In this document: positions 9,244-17,933 of the stretch, piece by piece
Position numbering within the stretch: position 1 is the stretch's first letter
Layout of the letters: each line of letters begins with the position of its first letter
Assembly: GCF_039543245.1 (NCBI RefSeq)
Contig: NZ_BAABJJ010000044.1
Span: 186,001-250,000, forward strand
Direction of reading: 5' to 3'
DNA from: Algibacter_G agarivorans
GTDB lineage: Bacteria; Bacteroidota; Bacteroidia; Flavobacteriales; Flavobacteriaceae
Length of the DNA stretch: 64,000 nucleotides
Translations under genes and position numbers: made by a program
The notes under the pieces: generated by a model
The model's database searches: none
What the model saw: only the letters and a program-made list of their open reading frames with translations
Told to the model about the DNA's origin: nothing

Positions 9244-9987
9244 ATGAAAAACTACTACCTATTATGCTTTTTCATGGCTACTGTAGCCATGAATGCACAA
9301 ACCAATTGTGATGATGCCAACTCGTACCTTGTAAATGCATATTCGCATGTTAAAGATGCTTATGATTCAAATAATATCAGCCATTTAAAATATTACGCCA
9401 ATAGATCTGTTGAATCATTCAAACTTTCTAAAAAGACATTAATTTCTTGTGGTTGCAAAACGGCATTAGATTTAGCCAACAAAGGTATCTATTTACTTGC
9501 CAAGATTGAACATGTTGAAACTTTTGAAGATGGCCGTTTTTATGTTAAACGCGCTAGAGATATTAGTAAAGAAAGTGTTATAGAAATTGACAAATGTGCC
9601 TTAGTAATCTATCACGATAGTGATAGCACTGCTGGTAACGAAGTACTTTCCGATTTAGAAAATGAACAGTTGCTATTAAAAAAGCAACAAGAAGCTCTAA
9701 AACTTAAAGAAAAACAAATAAAAAGTAAATTAGCGGAACAAAAGGAAAAGGAATTAAAGCTTAAAAAGGAACAATTAATTCTTTCTTATAATAGTGCCAT
9801 CACATCAAACATTAAAACCTATAACGACGTTTTAAAAATTTGCAACTGTAAGCATGAAGCCATAGAAAATATTGAATCTTCTGTAGATGTTTCAACAAAA
9901 AGTGTTGAGGACATTAGGAACTTTTACACAAACAATCTTAAAAAATTGGCTTCAAATTATTTATCTGAATTAAATTCTTGTCATTAA
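9244..9987 (+). CDS. Secreted coiled-coil protein of unknown function
   Basis: This 247-residue protein has a signal peptide (cleavage near A-Q, residue 19) and six cysteines in the mature part, including C-G-C and C-N-C motifs. A strongly charged Lys/Glu/Leu-rich coiled coil covers about residues 137-175. I do not recognise the family. It stands alone between divergent PPK2 and a convergent regulator gene and is followed by a symmetrical terminator. It could be a periplasmic scaffold, but nothing in the sequence proves a partner. Confidence 0.7.
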   Translation: MKNYYLLCFFMATVAMNAQTNCDDANSYLVNAYSHVKDAYDSNNISHLKYYANRSVESFKLSKKTLISCGCKTALDLANKGIYLLAKIEHVETFEDGRFYVKRARDISKESVIEIDKCALVIYHDSDSTAGNEVLSDLENEQLLLKKQQEALKLKEKQIKSKLAEQKEKELKLKKEQLILSYNSAITSNIKTYNDVLKICNCKHEAIENIESSVDVSTKSVEDIRNFYTNNLKKLASNYLSELNSCH

Positions 9988-10001
9988 GAACATGATTTAA
10001 T

Positions 10002-10043
10002 AAAGGCTGTTTGACAAAACTATGTTTTTGTAAAACAGCCTTT
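10002..10043. terminator. Bidirectional terminator
   Basis: The arms AAAGGCTGTTT and AAACAGCCTTT pair perfectly around a 20-nt loop, with T-rich tracts on both sides. It separates the convergent genes ending at 9987 and 10050 and can serve both. Confidence 0.8.
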
Positions 10044-10049
10044 TCTTTT

Positions 10050-11213
10050 TTATTTACTAGCAAACAATTTAACGTCTTGCTCGCTAACCTCATTTCCTCC
10101 TAGTATAATTAAGCGTTCAATAACATTGCGTAATTCTCGAATATTACCAGTCCAATCGTACTCTTGAAGCAGTTTTATGGCTTTATCAGAAAATGTTTTT
10201 TTTGCTGTGCCTTGTTCGCTTGCTATTTTTTCTGAAAAATGCTTTACTAATAAAGGAATATCATCACGCCTTTCGTTTAAAGCAGGCACTTTAACCAAAA
10301 TAACGGCAAGTCGGTGATATAAATCTTCACGGAACCTACCTTCAGCTATTTCTTTCTTTAAATCTTTATTTGTTGCTGCAATAACGCGAACATCTACTTT
10401 AATATCTCTATCGCTACCAACACGTTGAATTCTACTTTCTTGTAAAGCACGAAGTACTTTAGCTTGAGCCGACAGACTCATATCGCCTATTTCATCTAGA
10501 AAAATAGTACCACCATTGGCTGCTTCAAATTTTCCTGCTCTGTCCTTTGCTGCACTTGTAAATGCGCCTTTTACATGACCGAACAACTCACTTTCAATTA
10601 ACTCTGATGGAATTGCAGCACAGTTCACTTCAATCATACTTCCTTTTGCACGTGCGCTTTTTTCATGTAACCAATGCGCAACAAGTTCTTTTCCAGTTCC
10701 GTTTGGTCCAGTTATTAGCACACGGGCATCCGTTGGCGCTACTTTGTCTATGATATCTTTAATTTGAGAAATAGCGTCACTATCGCCAATCATTTCGTAT
10801 TTCTTACTTACTTTTCTCTTGAGTATTTTGTTTTCTACAACCAATTCTTTTCGGTCTAATGCATTTCTAACGGTATTCAACAAACGATTTAAATCTGGTG
10901 GTTTTGAAATATAATCAAACGCACCTAATCGCATGGTATTTACAGCAGTATCTAAATCGCCATGTCCCGAAATCATAACCATTGGTATTTCTGGTTTTAT
11001 CTTTTTTGTAGCTTCCAAGACTTCAACACCATCCATTTTTGGCATTTTAATATCGCAAAGAATCAAATCGAAATCTTCGTTTTTAATTTTTTCAATTCCC
11101 AATAACCCATCTTCTGCTTCATCAACTTTATAGGCTTCATTTTCTTCTGAAAGAATTTTAACAAGCACACGTCTAATAGCGGCTTCATCTTCTATTACTA
11201 ATATTTTTGACAT
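10050..11213 (-). CDS. Sigma-54-type response regulator lacking a DNA-binding domain
   Basis: This 387-residue protein joins a receiver domain (1-120, phospho-acceptor Asp54, Lys104) to an AAA+ sigma-54 interaction domain. Walker A is G-P-N-G-T-G-K-E at 169-176 and Walker B I-F-L-D-E-I at 237-242. The sigma-54 contact loop reads G-A-F-T-S-A at 216-221 where the consensus is GAFTGA. The protein ends about 25 residues after the AAA+ helices (R-E-L-R-N-V-I-E), so the usual Fis-type helix-turn-helix is absent. It must act without direct DNA binding or via a partner. No cognate histidine kinase is in the window. MscS and ABC genes lie upstream on the same strand. Confidence 0.88.
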   Translation of the reverse strand: MSKILVIEDEAAIRRVLVKILSEENEAYKVDEAEDGLLGIEKIKNEDFDLILCDIKMPKMDGVEVLEATKKIKPEIPMVMISGHGDLDTAVNTMRLGAFDYISKPPDLNRLLNTVRNALDRKELVVENKILKRKVSKKYEMIGDSDAISQIKDIIDKVAPTDARVLITGPNGTGKELVAHWLHEKSARAKGSMIEVNCAAIPSELIESELFGHVKGAFTSAAKDRAGKFEAANGGTIFLDEIGDMSLSAQAKVLRALQESRIQRVGSDRDIKVDVRVIAATNKDLKKEIAEGRFREDLYHRLAVILVKVPALNERRDDIPLLVKHFSEKIASEQGTAKKTFSDKAIKLLQEYDWTGNIRELRNVIERLIILGGNEVSEQDVKLFASK

Positions 11214-11275
11214 ATTTTTTTTTAGATTTTAGAACATAGATAACAAAAACTATACTCTTCTTTTTTTCTTTATAA

Positions 11276-12103
11276 TTATTTCCCAGATTTAATATGAATA
11301 TCTCTTTGTGGGAAAGGGATACTGATATTATTTTCTCTAAATAATCTATCTATTTCAAAACGAATTTCACTTTTAGGAATGGCACCTTGAAAACTATCAT
11401 TTAATGTAAACACCAATTTAAATTCTAAAGCGCTGTCGCCAAAATTTGTAAAAAACACATATGGCACTGGGTGTTTCATAACTAATTCGTTACTTACCGC
11501 TGCCTGTAACAATAATTTCTTAACCAGCTGTACATCGCTTCCATAAGCTACTCCAACCAAAACCGATTCGCGAGTTGTTGAACCATTTTGTGTCCAGTTA
11601 TACAAACTATTTGTTAAGTATAAATGATGTGGAAGGATAAGGACCCTGTTATCTATAGTTACGGCTCTAGTAGTGCGTAATTTTATTTCGTCTACTCGCC
11701 CTACTTTCCCATCAATTTCAATAATGTCTCCCACATGAATAGTTTGATCAACAAGTATTAAAACACCAGCAATAATATCTTGAAACAAGGTTTGTAATGC
11801 CAAACCAACACCTATTAATAAGGCTGCGGAGGCTGCGAATACGGCGGTTACATTAACGCCAATAGCATTAAACGTAATTAACAATATAATTAAGTAAACA
11901 ATCCATTTGCCATAACCAAATAATATCTTAAATTTAGTTTTATCCTCATCTGGTAAGTGCCTAGTGAGTACTCTTCTAAATACGTTAAGAATAATTGAAG
12001 TGAAAAATATAACAACAGCTACCAACAAAAGCCCCCTAACAGAAATACTTATATCCTCTGATAACTTAAAGGTATGATTAAGAATATTTTTTAAATCTTC
12101 CAT
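11276..12103 (-). CDS. Small MscS-family mechanosensitive channel
   Basis: This 275-residue protein has three N-terminal membrane helices. The third is the Ala/Gly-rich pore helix (A-A-S-A-A-L-L-I-G-V-G-L-A near 90-105) leading into L-F-Q-D-I-I-A-G. The beta domain V-G-D-I-I-E-I-D-G-K-V-G-R-V-D-E-I and a mixed C-terminal domain follow. Length and order match small-conductance MscS, which releases solutes on hypo-osmotic shock. Its start is one base after the stop of the ABC permease gene, so the two are probably in one transcript. Confidence 0.9.
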   Translation of the reverse strand: MEDLKNILNHTFKLSEDISISVRGLLLVAVVIFFTSIILNVFRRVLTRHLPDEDKTKFKILFGYGKWIVYLIILLITFNAIGVNVTAVFAASAALLIGVGLALQTLFQDIIAGVLILVDQTIHVGDIIEIDGKVGRVDEIKLRTTRAVTIDNRVLILPHHLYLTNSLYNWTQNGSTTRESVLVGVAYGSDVQLVKKLLLQAAVSNELVMKHPVPYVFFTNFGDSALEFKLVFTLNDSFQGAIPKSEIRFEIDRLFRENNISIPFPQRDIHIKSGK

Positions 12104-12104
12104 T

Positions 12105-13418
12105 CTAGTATTTTATCCATTTAATGAGTTCTTTATAACTCGGTTTTTTACCGTACATTAAAATACCAACTCTATATATTTTTGCGGCAAACCAAACCGT
12201 ACACATAAATGTACCAATTAATAATAATAACGACAACACTTGTTGCCATATGGGGACTCCGAAAGGAATACGCATGAGCATAACCACTGGCGATGTTAAC
12301 GGTATAAACGAAAATACGGTTGAAACTGTTCCATGAGGATCTTCAATTACTGTAAAGATACCAATATAAACCGCTAAAATTAAAGGCATTAAAATGGGCA
12401 GCATAAACTGTTGCGTATCCGTTTCATTATCTACTGCTGCTCCAATAGCGGCATATAGAGAGCTATACAATAAATAGCCGCCTATAAAAAACATGATGAA
12501 TGCCGCCATTAAATTAGCTAATGGTAAATTATAAAAAGCAGTCATAACATCTTGCACTTTCATGCTCAACTCTGGATTTTCCATAGCTTGTTGCATCATT
12601 TGTTGCTGTGGTGTCTGCATTTGAGTCATATCAATCCCTAAAATTAGCGATGTAACGGACATTAAAACACCGCCAAGTATTAACCAAATAACAAATTGAG
12701 TTATACCTGCCAATGATGTCCCAATAATCTTGCCAAGCATTAATTGTACCGGTTTTACAGAAGATATAATAACCTCTATAATTCGGCTTGTTTTTTCTTC
12801 AATAACACTACGCATAATCATGTTGCCATAAATAATAATAAACATGAACAGCAAATACCCCGCAGCACCTCCAAAAATGAGTTTAACAATACTATCTATT
12901 TTAGAAGTCTTCTCCCCTTCAAAGCTTTCTTGTGCAATATCCACCCATACCTTGGATGCATTAATCATAGCCACATCCACTCCGTTTTGCTGGAGTTTTG
13001 TATCCGTAAGTTTCTTTTCTATTTGACCTTCTAAATCTGAAATTAAAGACAAGGATGGCGACTCTTCTGAATAAAACTTAATATGATTTGAAACAGCATC
13101 GATATCCTCTAATTTATCAACATGTAATACCCCATAGGCTGATGTTTCTTTTGTTAATAATTTAGCATCTTCTAAAGACATGCCTTCTAAAATATTGTAG
13201 GTTGTATTATCTGAATTTTCAAATACACCATGTAAAAAACCTGATTCATCTAAAATAGAAATCGTTCGAATCTTATCCTTATTCAGTTGTGATAAATACG
13301 CAACAACAGATATCAGTACAATTACAATAATTGGACTTAAAAACGTCATGACTATAAACGATTTATTTTTAACCTTAGTTAAATATTCGCGTTTTATAAT
13401 GAGTGGTAAATGGTTCAT
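12105..13418 (-). CDS. ABC-2 type exporter permease (NatB-like)
   Basis: This 437-residue protein has one N-terminal membrane helix (about 22-42), a large soluble loop (45-180) and about five further helices from residue 185 on. This is the ABC-2/NatB layout. It begins 5 bp after the ATPase gene, which gives a two-gene exporter. A Gln/Met-rich loop (about 270-295) between helices is unusual but looks in-frame. NatAB-type systems export sodium or other substrates; the substrate here is not determinable. Confidence 0.88.
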   Translation of the reverse strand: MNHLPLIIKREYLTKVKNKSFIVMTFLSPIIVIVLISVVAYLSQLNKDKIRTISILDESGFLHGVFENSDNTTYNILEGMSLEDAKLLTKETSAYGVLHVDKLEDIDAVSNHIKFYSEESPSLSLISDLEGQIEKKLTDTKLQQNGVDVAMINASKVWVDIAQESFEGEKTSKIDSIVKLIFGGAAGYLLFMFIIIYGNMIMRSVIEEKTSRIIEVIISSVKPVQLMLGKIIGTSLAGITQFVIWLILGGVLMSVTSLILGIDMTQMQTPQQQMMQQAMENPELSMKVQDVMTAFYNLPLANLMAAFIMFFIGGYLLYSSLYAAIGAAVDNETDTQQFMLPILMPLILAVYIGIFTVIEDPHGTVSTVFSFIPLTSPVVMLMRIPFGVPIWQQVLSLLLLIGTFMCTVWFAAKIYRVGILMYGKKPSYKELIKWIKY

Positions 13419-13423
13419 AAAGC

Positions 13424-14350
13424 TTAATTATTCTTTACTGTTTGAATAAAAATGTCGTTCACACTAGGTATGAGTTCTACAAAATGAGACACTTCCCCTT
13501 TTGAGGTTAAATAACTTAGTAAATCGTTTGGTTTATCGTCTTGTTGAAGTTTAATATTTAGTTTCAATTCGTCTTCCAAAGTTTTAAAATTAGCATCTGA
13601 AACATTAAATTTTTGCGACAATTCTTGTTTTAAAATGTCTTTGTTATGCGTTCTAACACCAACCTCATAAGTGTTTATTTTGTATTGGCGTTTTACATCT
13701 ACCAATTTACCATCTAATATTTTATTTGATTTATGTATTAGTGCAATATCATCACACAACTCTTCAACAGATTCCATTCTATGTGTTGAAAAAATAACGG
13801 TTGCACCTTCTTCGCGCAAGCGTAAAATTTCATCTTTAATTAAATTCGCATTTATCGGGTCGAAGCCTGAAAAGGGTTCATCAAAAATCAAGAGTTTAGG
13901 TTGATGCAATACGGTTACAACAAACTGGATTTTCTGAGCCATCCCTTTTGAAAGCTCCTGGATTTTCTTGTTCCACCAATCTCCAATTTCCAGACGTTCA
14001 AACCAATATTTTAAACGCGCTTTAGCTTCTGCTTTGCTCAAACCTTTTAATTGTGCTAAATACAAAGCTTGCTCGCCAACTTTCATAGATTTATATAAAC
14101 CACGTTCTTCTGGTAAATAACCTATATCTCTAATGTGGTTTTCATTTAGTGATTCGCCATCCAATAGTACTGTACCAGAATCTGGCATGGTAATTTGATT
14201 AACAACCCGTATTAGTGTTGTTTTTCCTGCACCGTTTGGCCCAAGCAAACCAAAAATACTGCCTTTAGGTACCGCAATTGACACCTTATTTAGGGCTTTA
14301 AAATCTCCAAAATTTTTAGAAACATTATTGACTTCTAGTAAGTTACTCAT
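13424..14350 (-). CDS. ABC transporter ATP-binding protein (NatA-like, DUF4162 tail)
   Basis: This 308-residue nucleotide-binding subunit has Walker A G-P-N-G-A-G-K-T, a degenerate signature E-L-S-K-G-M-A-Q-K and Walker B L-L-I-F-D-E-P. The switch His is in S-T-H-R-M-E-S. The C-terminal 80 residues match the DUF4162 extension common in NatA/CcmA-like ATPases. It is the first gene of the minus-strand set ATPase, permease, MscS, regulator. The signature lacks the second Gly of LSGGQ, which is frequent in this subfamily. Confidence 0.9.
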   Translation of the reverse strand: MSNLLEVNNVSKNFGDFKALNKVSIAVPKGSIFGLLGPNGAGKTTLIRVVNQITMPDSGTVLLDGESLNENHIRDIGYLPEERGLYKSMKVGEQALYLAQLKGLSKAEAKARLKYWFERLEIGDWWNKKIQELSKGMAQKIQFVVTVLHQPKLLIFDEPFSGFDPINANLIKDEILRLREEGATVIFSTHRMESVEELCDDIALIHKSNKILDGKLVDVKRQYKINTYEVGVRTHNKDILKQELSQKFNVSDANFKTLEDELKLNIKLQQDDKPNDLLSYLTSKGEVSHFVELIPSVNDIFIQTVKNN

Positions 14351-14473
14351 TGACTTTTTTTCTATGTAGTGTCTTGTAATTGGTAAATATATTAAATGTT
14401 GTGCGAGAAGTTTAGTTCTTTAGAGATAAATATAATACAAAAAAGACACCACAATACATTCTGGATTTAATGT

Positions 14474-14529
14474 GACCCCGCATTTCTGCGGGGTTAGTTC
14501 AACCAACTAATTTGACTGCGCATTTCATG
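14474..14529. repeat. 56-bp direct repeat, copy 1 (contains a GC hairpin)
   Basis: Identical to 14586-14641. It holds the hairpin CCCCGC-ATTTCT-GCGGGG and a TAGTT/AACTA stem. After copy 1 comes another inverted repeat, CGTAACT/AGTTACG. The 607-bp stretch 14351-14957 contains no gene that I can support. Confidence 0.85.
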
Positions 14530-14585
14530 ATCGTAACTTTCATTCAAGTTACGAAAACTTAGTATGTATCTGCTTTCGATTATGA

Positions 14586-14641
14586 GACCCCGCATTTCTG
14601 CGGGGTTAGTTCAACCAACTAATTTGACTGCGCATTTCATG
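14586..14641. repeat. 56-bp direct repeat, copy 2
   Basis: Exact second copy, period 112 bp. Its last part forms the left arm of a further 10-bp perfect inverted repeat, CTAATTTGAC at 14619-14628 with GTCAAATTAG at 14645-14654. Confidence 0.85.
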
Positions 14642-14673
14642 CTTGTCAAATTAGGGTTTCACTAAAAACAAAA

Positions 14674-14699
14674 CCCACCCTCAATAAATTAAGGATGGG
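14674..14699 (-). terminator. Possible terminator-like hairpin, minus strand
   Basis: CCCACCCT and AGGATGGG pair with one mismatch. Read on the minus strand, it is followed by a TTTTGTTTTT tract. It lies behind the dnaJ terminator and may be a back-up. Confidence 0.45.
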
Positions 14700-14815
14700 A
14701 AAAAAATTGCTATGAAAAAGAAAAATTATCACTAAATTAATTTAGTGATAGTCAAATATAGTTTTTTTTTTAATACTAATAGCAAAACTATTAAATATCT
14801 TCACCTGTAAATAAA

Positions 14816-14842
14816 AAAAATCCGCTTTTTAAAGCGGATTTT
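14816..14842 (-). terminator. Terminator of the grpE-dnaJ transcript
   Basis: The near-perfect palindrome AATCCGCTTT/AAAGCGGATT has a run of eight T on its minus-strand 3' side. It is the first strong intrinsic terminator after dnaJ. Confidence 0.75.
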
Positions 14843-14889
14843 ATAATTTCATAAGTAACAAAGCTAAGCTCGTCCTTTAGTTGGGATTA

Positions 14890-14907
14890 TCCCGATAGCT
14901 ATCGGGA
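14890..14907. repeat. Short palindrome TCCCGATAGCTATCGGGA
   Basis: An 18-bp perfect palindrome in the dnaJ 3' region. A related core (AATAGCTATC) sits inside the hairpin at 62270-62297, so it may be a dispersed intergenic motif. Confidence 0.6.
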
Positions 14908-14914
14908 CAACTTA

Positions 14915-14950
14915 CAATTTTGAATGCGCCTAAAAGGCTTCTCAAAATTG
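14915..14950. repeat. Inverted repeat next to the dnaJ stop
   Basis: CAATTTTGA (14915-14923) and TCAAAATTG (14942-14950) pair. It mirrors the layout of the hairpin at 14619-14654: both have TGCGC after the left arm, CTT before the right arm and GTTTCACTAA a few bases after it. Confidence 0.6.
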
Positions 14951-14957
14951 AGTTTCA

Positions 14958-16085
14958 CTAAGAGAACATATCTTTTACCTTTTCAAAAAATGACTTATCT
15001 GAACTTTCTGGTTTAGGCAAAAAATGCTCATCGTCTTGCATAGACTCAAAGAATTCCTTTTGTTGTTTGTTTAATGTTTTTGGTGTCCATACATTAACAT
15101 GTACTAAAAGGTCACCTTTACCATAACCATTGATACTTGGGATTCCTTTTCCGCGTAAGCGTAAAATTTTACCAGACTGTACACCTGCTTCAACTTTAAT
15201 ACGCACTTTACCTGTTACAGTATCAATTTCTTTAGAAGTTCCTAAAACAGCATCTGGGAAACTTACATACAAATCGTAATGTAAATTATCGCCTTCACGC
15301 TGTAATCTATCGTGTGTTTCTTCTTCGATAACCACTATCAAATCTCCTGAAATACCATTTCCTGGGGCTTCATTACCTTTACCTGATACTTTAAGTTGCA
15401 TACCATCTACAACACCGGCAGGTATTTTAATGGATACGGTTTCTTCAGCAACTTTTAAACCTTGAGCATCTGCATCACTTGGTTTTTTATCGATAGTTTG
15501 TCCTGCACCTCCACACACATTACATGGTGCAGACGTTTGCATTCTTCCTAAAATAGTATTTGCAATACGTGTTACTTGACCGCTACCATGACAAGTAGAA
15601 CAAGTTTTATAAGTGGTTCCTGGCGCTTGAACTTTACGTTTAACTTTCACTTTTTTCTCAACGCCATTGGCTATTTCTTCTAAAGTTAGTTTTACGCGAA
15701 TACGAAGGTTGCTCCCTTTTACACGACGTTGACCACCGCCACCTCCAAAACCAGAGAATCCGCCGCCACCAAAGCCGCCACCTCCAAAGATATCGCCAAA
15801 CTGACTGAATATGTCGTCCATATTCATACCGCCGCCACCAAAGCCGCCACCGCCGCCATTCTCGAAGGCTTGATGTCCATATTGGTCGTAACGGGCTTTT
15901 TTATTGTCGTCGCTTAATACTTCATAAGCTTCCGCTGCTTCTTTAAATTTAGCTTCCGCTTCTTTATCATCAGGGTTTTTATCTGGGTGAAATTCAATAG
16001 CTTTTTTTCTATATGCCTTTTTAACTTCTGCGGCACTAGCGCCTTTGCCAATTCCTAATATTTCGTAATAATCTCTTTTAGCCAT
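14958..16085 (-). CDS. dnaJ: Chaperone DnaJ
   Basis: This 375-residue co-chaperone of DnaK has a J domain with H-P-D at 33-35, a Gly/Phe-rich linker at about 75-120 and the substrate-binding C-terminal domains. The zinc region has only two C-x-x-C-x-G-x-G repeats, C162-STCHGSG and C188-NVCGGAG, instead of the four of E. coli DnaJ. Flavobacterial DnaJ proteins commonly have this reduced form, so I take it as native. grpE lies 84 bp upstream on the same strand; dnaK is not in the window. A terminator follows at 14816-14842. Confidence 0.97.
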   Translation of the reverse strand: MAKRDYYEILGIGKGASAAEVKKAYRKKAIEFHPDKNPDDKEAEAKFKEAAEAYEVLSDDNKKARYDQYGHQAFENGGGGGFGGGGMNMDDIFSQFGDIFGGGGFGGGGFSGFGGGGGQRRVKGSNLRIRVKLTLEEIANGVEKKVKVKRKVQAPGTTYKTCSTCHGSGQVTRIANTILGRMQTSAPCNVCGGAGQTIDKKPSDADAQGLKVAEETVSIKIPAGVVDGMQLKVSGKGNEAPGNGISGDLIVVIEEETHDRLQREGDNLHYDLYVSFPDAVLGTSKEIDTVTGKVRIKVEAGVQSGKILRLRGKGIPSINGYGKGDLLVHVNVWTPKTLNKQQKEFFESMQDDEHFLPKPESSDKSFFEKVKDMFS

Positions 16086-16169
16086 CCCTTTTCAACCCTT
16101 CCACTTTAACTGCACTGAGCACAAACTCGGAAGGACTTTTTTAATTAATATTTATGCTATTTAATCTTT

Positions 16170-16721
16170 CTATTGCCCTATAACTACTTTTGGAAAACGA
16201 ATAACTTTATCGCCTAAAAGGTATCCTTTTTCAACAATATCAATTATTTTTCCTTTTAAATCGTCTGTAGGTGCCGGTATTTGAGTAATAGCCTCATGGT
16301 TATCAGCGTTAAAAACATCTCCTTTTTCAACCTTCATTGCCTTTAAACCTTTTTGCTCTAAAGTAGATACCAATTTATTGTAAATCAATAATACGCCTTT
16401 ACGCAACTCCTCTGCTTCTTTATCATCGTCGATATGACTTAATGCGCGCTCAAAATCATCAAGTACTGGCAATAAGGTTTTCATAACCCCTTCACTGGCC
16501 GTAGAGAATAATTCAATACGCTCTTTAGATGTTCGTCTTTTATAGTTTTCAAACTCTGCAAACAAGCGTAAAAACTTATCCTTTTCTTGTTTTAATTCCG
16601 TCTCAAGTTTTTCCTCAATCGTTTGTTCTTCAATAACTTGCTCATCAACCTCAACAGTTTCAGTTTGTGCAGCTTCTACTTGCTCGTTTTCTATATCTTT
16701 CTTATCTTTTTTACCCATCAA
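16170..16721 (-). CDS. grpE: Nucleotide exchange factor GrpE
   Basis: This 183-residue protein has an acidic, low-complexity N-terminus (about 1-40). A long coiled-coil helix follows, containing F-A-E-F-E-N-Y-K-R-R-T near residue 50-60, then the beta domain ending R-F-P-K-V-V-I-G-Q. GrpE drives ADP release from DnaK and is paired here with dnaJ downstream. The first Met is one codon before a second Met; either could be used. I saw no HrcA/CIRCE element upstream. Confidence 0.97.
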   Translation of the reverse strand: MMGKKDKKDIENEQVEAAQTETVEVDEQVIEEQTIEEKLETELKQEKDKFLRLFAEFENYKRRTSKERIELFSTASEGVMKTLLPVLDDFERALSHIDDDKEAEELRKGVLLIYNKLVSTLEQKGLKAMKVEKGDVFNADNHEAITQIPAPTDDLKGKIIDIVEKGYLLGDKVIRFPKVVIGQ

Positions 16722-16864
16722 AATTCAATTTTATCAAACACTAAAATTAGTTGACAAAAGTACTGCCAATATTATAAAAATGTCATAATGTCATTAAAAT
16801 AATTTTACTTTTTTTTTTGATATCGAATCCCTAATTTTACTGGATAACACTAAAATATTTTAAA

Positions 16865-17527
16865 ATGAAAAAGAATTTTGCAACTATTTTATTTATTTCG
16901 GCTTTAATAATTTCTGTTACGGCATGTAAAGACAAAGCGAAAGAAGCCACTACAACTGAAGCTGAAACACCTGCTACAACTGAAACAACCATAGATCATG
17001 AAGCTTATTTAGTAAACACAGCGGAGTCTACTATTGAATGGAAAGGTTTTAAACCAACAGGCTCACATCATGGAACTATTACTCTTGAGCGTGGCTCATT
17101 TAATGTTGCTAACGGAAAAATTGTTGGAGGCTCATTTATTATTGATATGACTTCTATTGTTGTTAGCGATATCCCTGCTGATGACAAAGACAATGCCAAG
17201 CTCCAAGGTCATTTATCGAGTGCTGACTTTTTTGATGTTGAAAAATATCCAAATGCTAGTTTTACTATTACTGGCTTAAAAGAAGTTGATGGAAAATTGA
17301 TGCTTTCTGGAAATTTATCGCTTAAAGAAACGAAGAACAATATTACCTTTCCCGTAACTGTTAGCAATATAGATGGTGCACTTACACTTACTAGTGATGC
17401 TTTTACTATTGATAGAAGTAAATGGAATGTGAAATATGGTTCTAAATCCTTCTTTGATAATTTAGGGGATAAATTTATTAATGATGATATTGAATTAAAA
17501 ATTATGGTTAAGGCTGCTAAGTCTTAA
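16865..17527 (+). CDS. YceI-family lipoprotein
   Basis: This 220-residue protein has a lipoprotein signal (V-T-A-C, Cys21) followed by a Thr/Glu-rich linker. From about residue 45 the YceI lipocalin-like domain begins: S-T-I-E-W-K-G, G-S-H-H-G-T-I and a late D-R-S-K-W-N-V-K-Y-G. YceI domains bind isoprenoid-type lipids in the cell envelope. The exact ligand and role are not known. It is a single-gene unit with its own terminator. Confidence 0.9.
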   Translation: MKKNFATILFISALIISVTACKDKAKEATTTEAETPATTETTIDHEAYLVNTAESTIEWKGFKPTGSHHGTITLERGSFNVANGKIVGGSFIIDMTSIVVSDIPADDKDNAKLQGHLSSADFFDVEKYPNASFTITGLKEVDGKLMLSGNLSLKETKNNITFPVTVSNIDGALTLTSDAFTIDRSKWNVKYGSKSFFDNLGDKFINDDIELKIMVKAAKS

Positions 17528-17551
17528 TTGATAAAGCACATGATTTTATTT

Positions 17552-17582
17552 AAAAACCACTTCAAATGAGGTGGTTTTTTGT
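17552..17582 (+). terminator. Terminator of the YceI gene
   Basis: AAAACCACTTC/GAGGTGGTTTT pairs with one mismatch around AAAT, then T-rich sequence. It starts 25 bp after the stop codon. Confidence 0.8.
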
Positions 17583-17600
17583 TTTAATTGAAACTTAACG

Positions 17601-17724
17601 TTGTGAAAAATTTCAACTACCTTCGTTTACATGTGCTGAACTTGTTTCAGTAATGTTGAACATAAATCATTAAAACGGATTCATATTCCAAAACACATTA
17701 AACGAACTTCTGACCCGTCCTGAA
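17601..17724. repeat. Dispersed repeat of about 120 bp, copy 1, ending in an IS3-type end
   Basis: Similar to 47521-47640. Shared blocks are GTGAAAA...TTTCA, CTTCGTTTA, TGAACTTGTTTCAGTA, ATTAAACGAAC and a terminal TGACCCGTCCTGAA. The stretch 17583-17749 carries no gene. Confidence 0.65.
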
Positions 17725-17749
17725 TAAAGGCTACATAATTTTAAACATT

Positions 17750-17902
17750 ATGTTTAAAATTGGCAAAGTAATTAGACATTACAGCGAACCTTTCAAACTG
17801 AAAATTTTAGCTAAATTTATAGAAGAAAAACTAAAAATAATTAAAAAAAGCCCTTATTTTATTAAAAACCCCGAAAAACAAAAAACAAAAAACAAAAATT
17901 GA
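17750..17902 (+). pseudogene. IS3-family transposase OrfA, N-terminal remnant
   Basis: The frame from ATG 17750 begins M-F-K-I-G-K-V-I-R-H-Y-S then F-K-L-K-I-L-A. This resembles the start of IS3-family OrfA proteins common in Bacteroidota, where the helix-turn-helix follows. After about 23 codons the similarity is lost in an A-rich tract, and the frame stops after 50 residues. It lies directly after a TGACCCGTCCTGAAT sequence that I take to be an IS end. It is a decayed insertion, not a functional element. Confidence 0.55.
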
Positions 17903-17933
17903 AAAAGGAAAGTGGAAAATAAATTTCAATTAG

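Noticed and set aside
12744..13034. Open frames opposite the ABC permease
   Set aside because: Asn/His-rich shadows without start context or domain content.
15729..15917. Thr/Ala-rich open frame opposite dnaJ
   Set aside because: It is a shadow of the Gly/Phe-rich linker of dnaJ on the other strand.
14958..16085. DnaJ damaged because two zinc-finger repeats are missing
   Set aside because: The reduced form is, to my knowledge, usual in flavobacterial DnaJ and the frame is intact.
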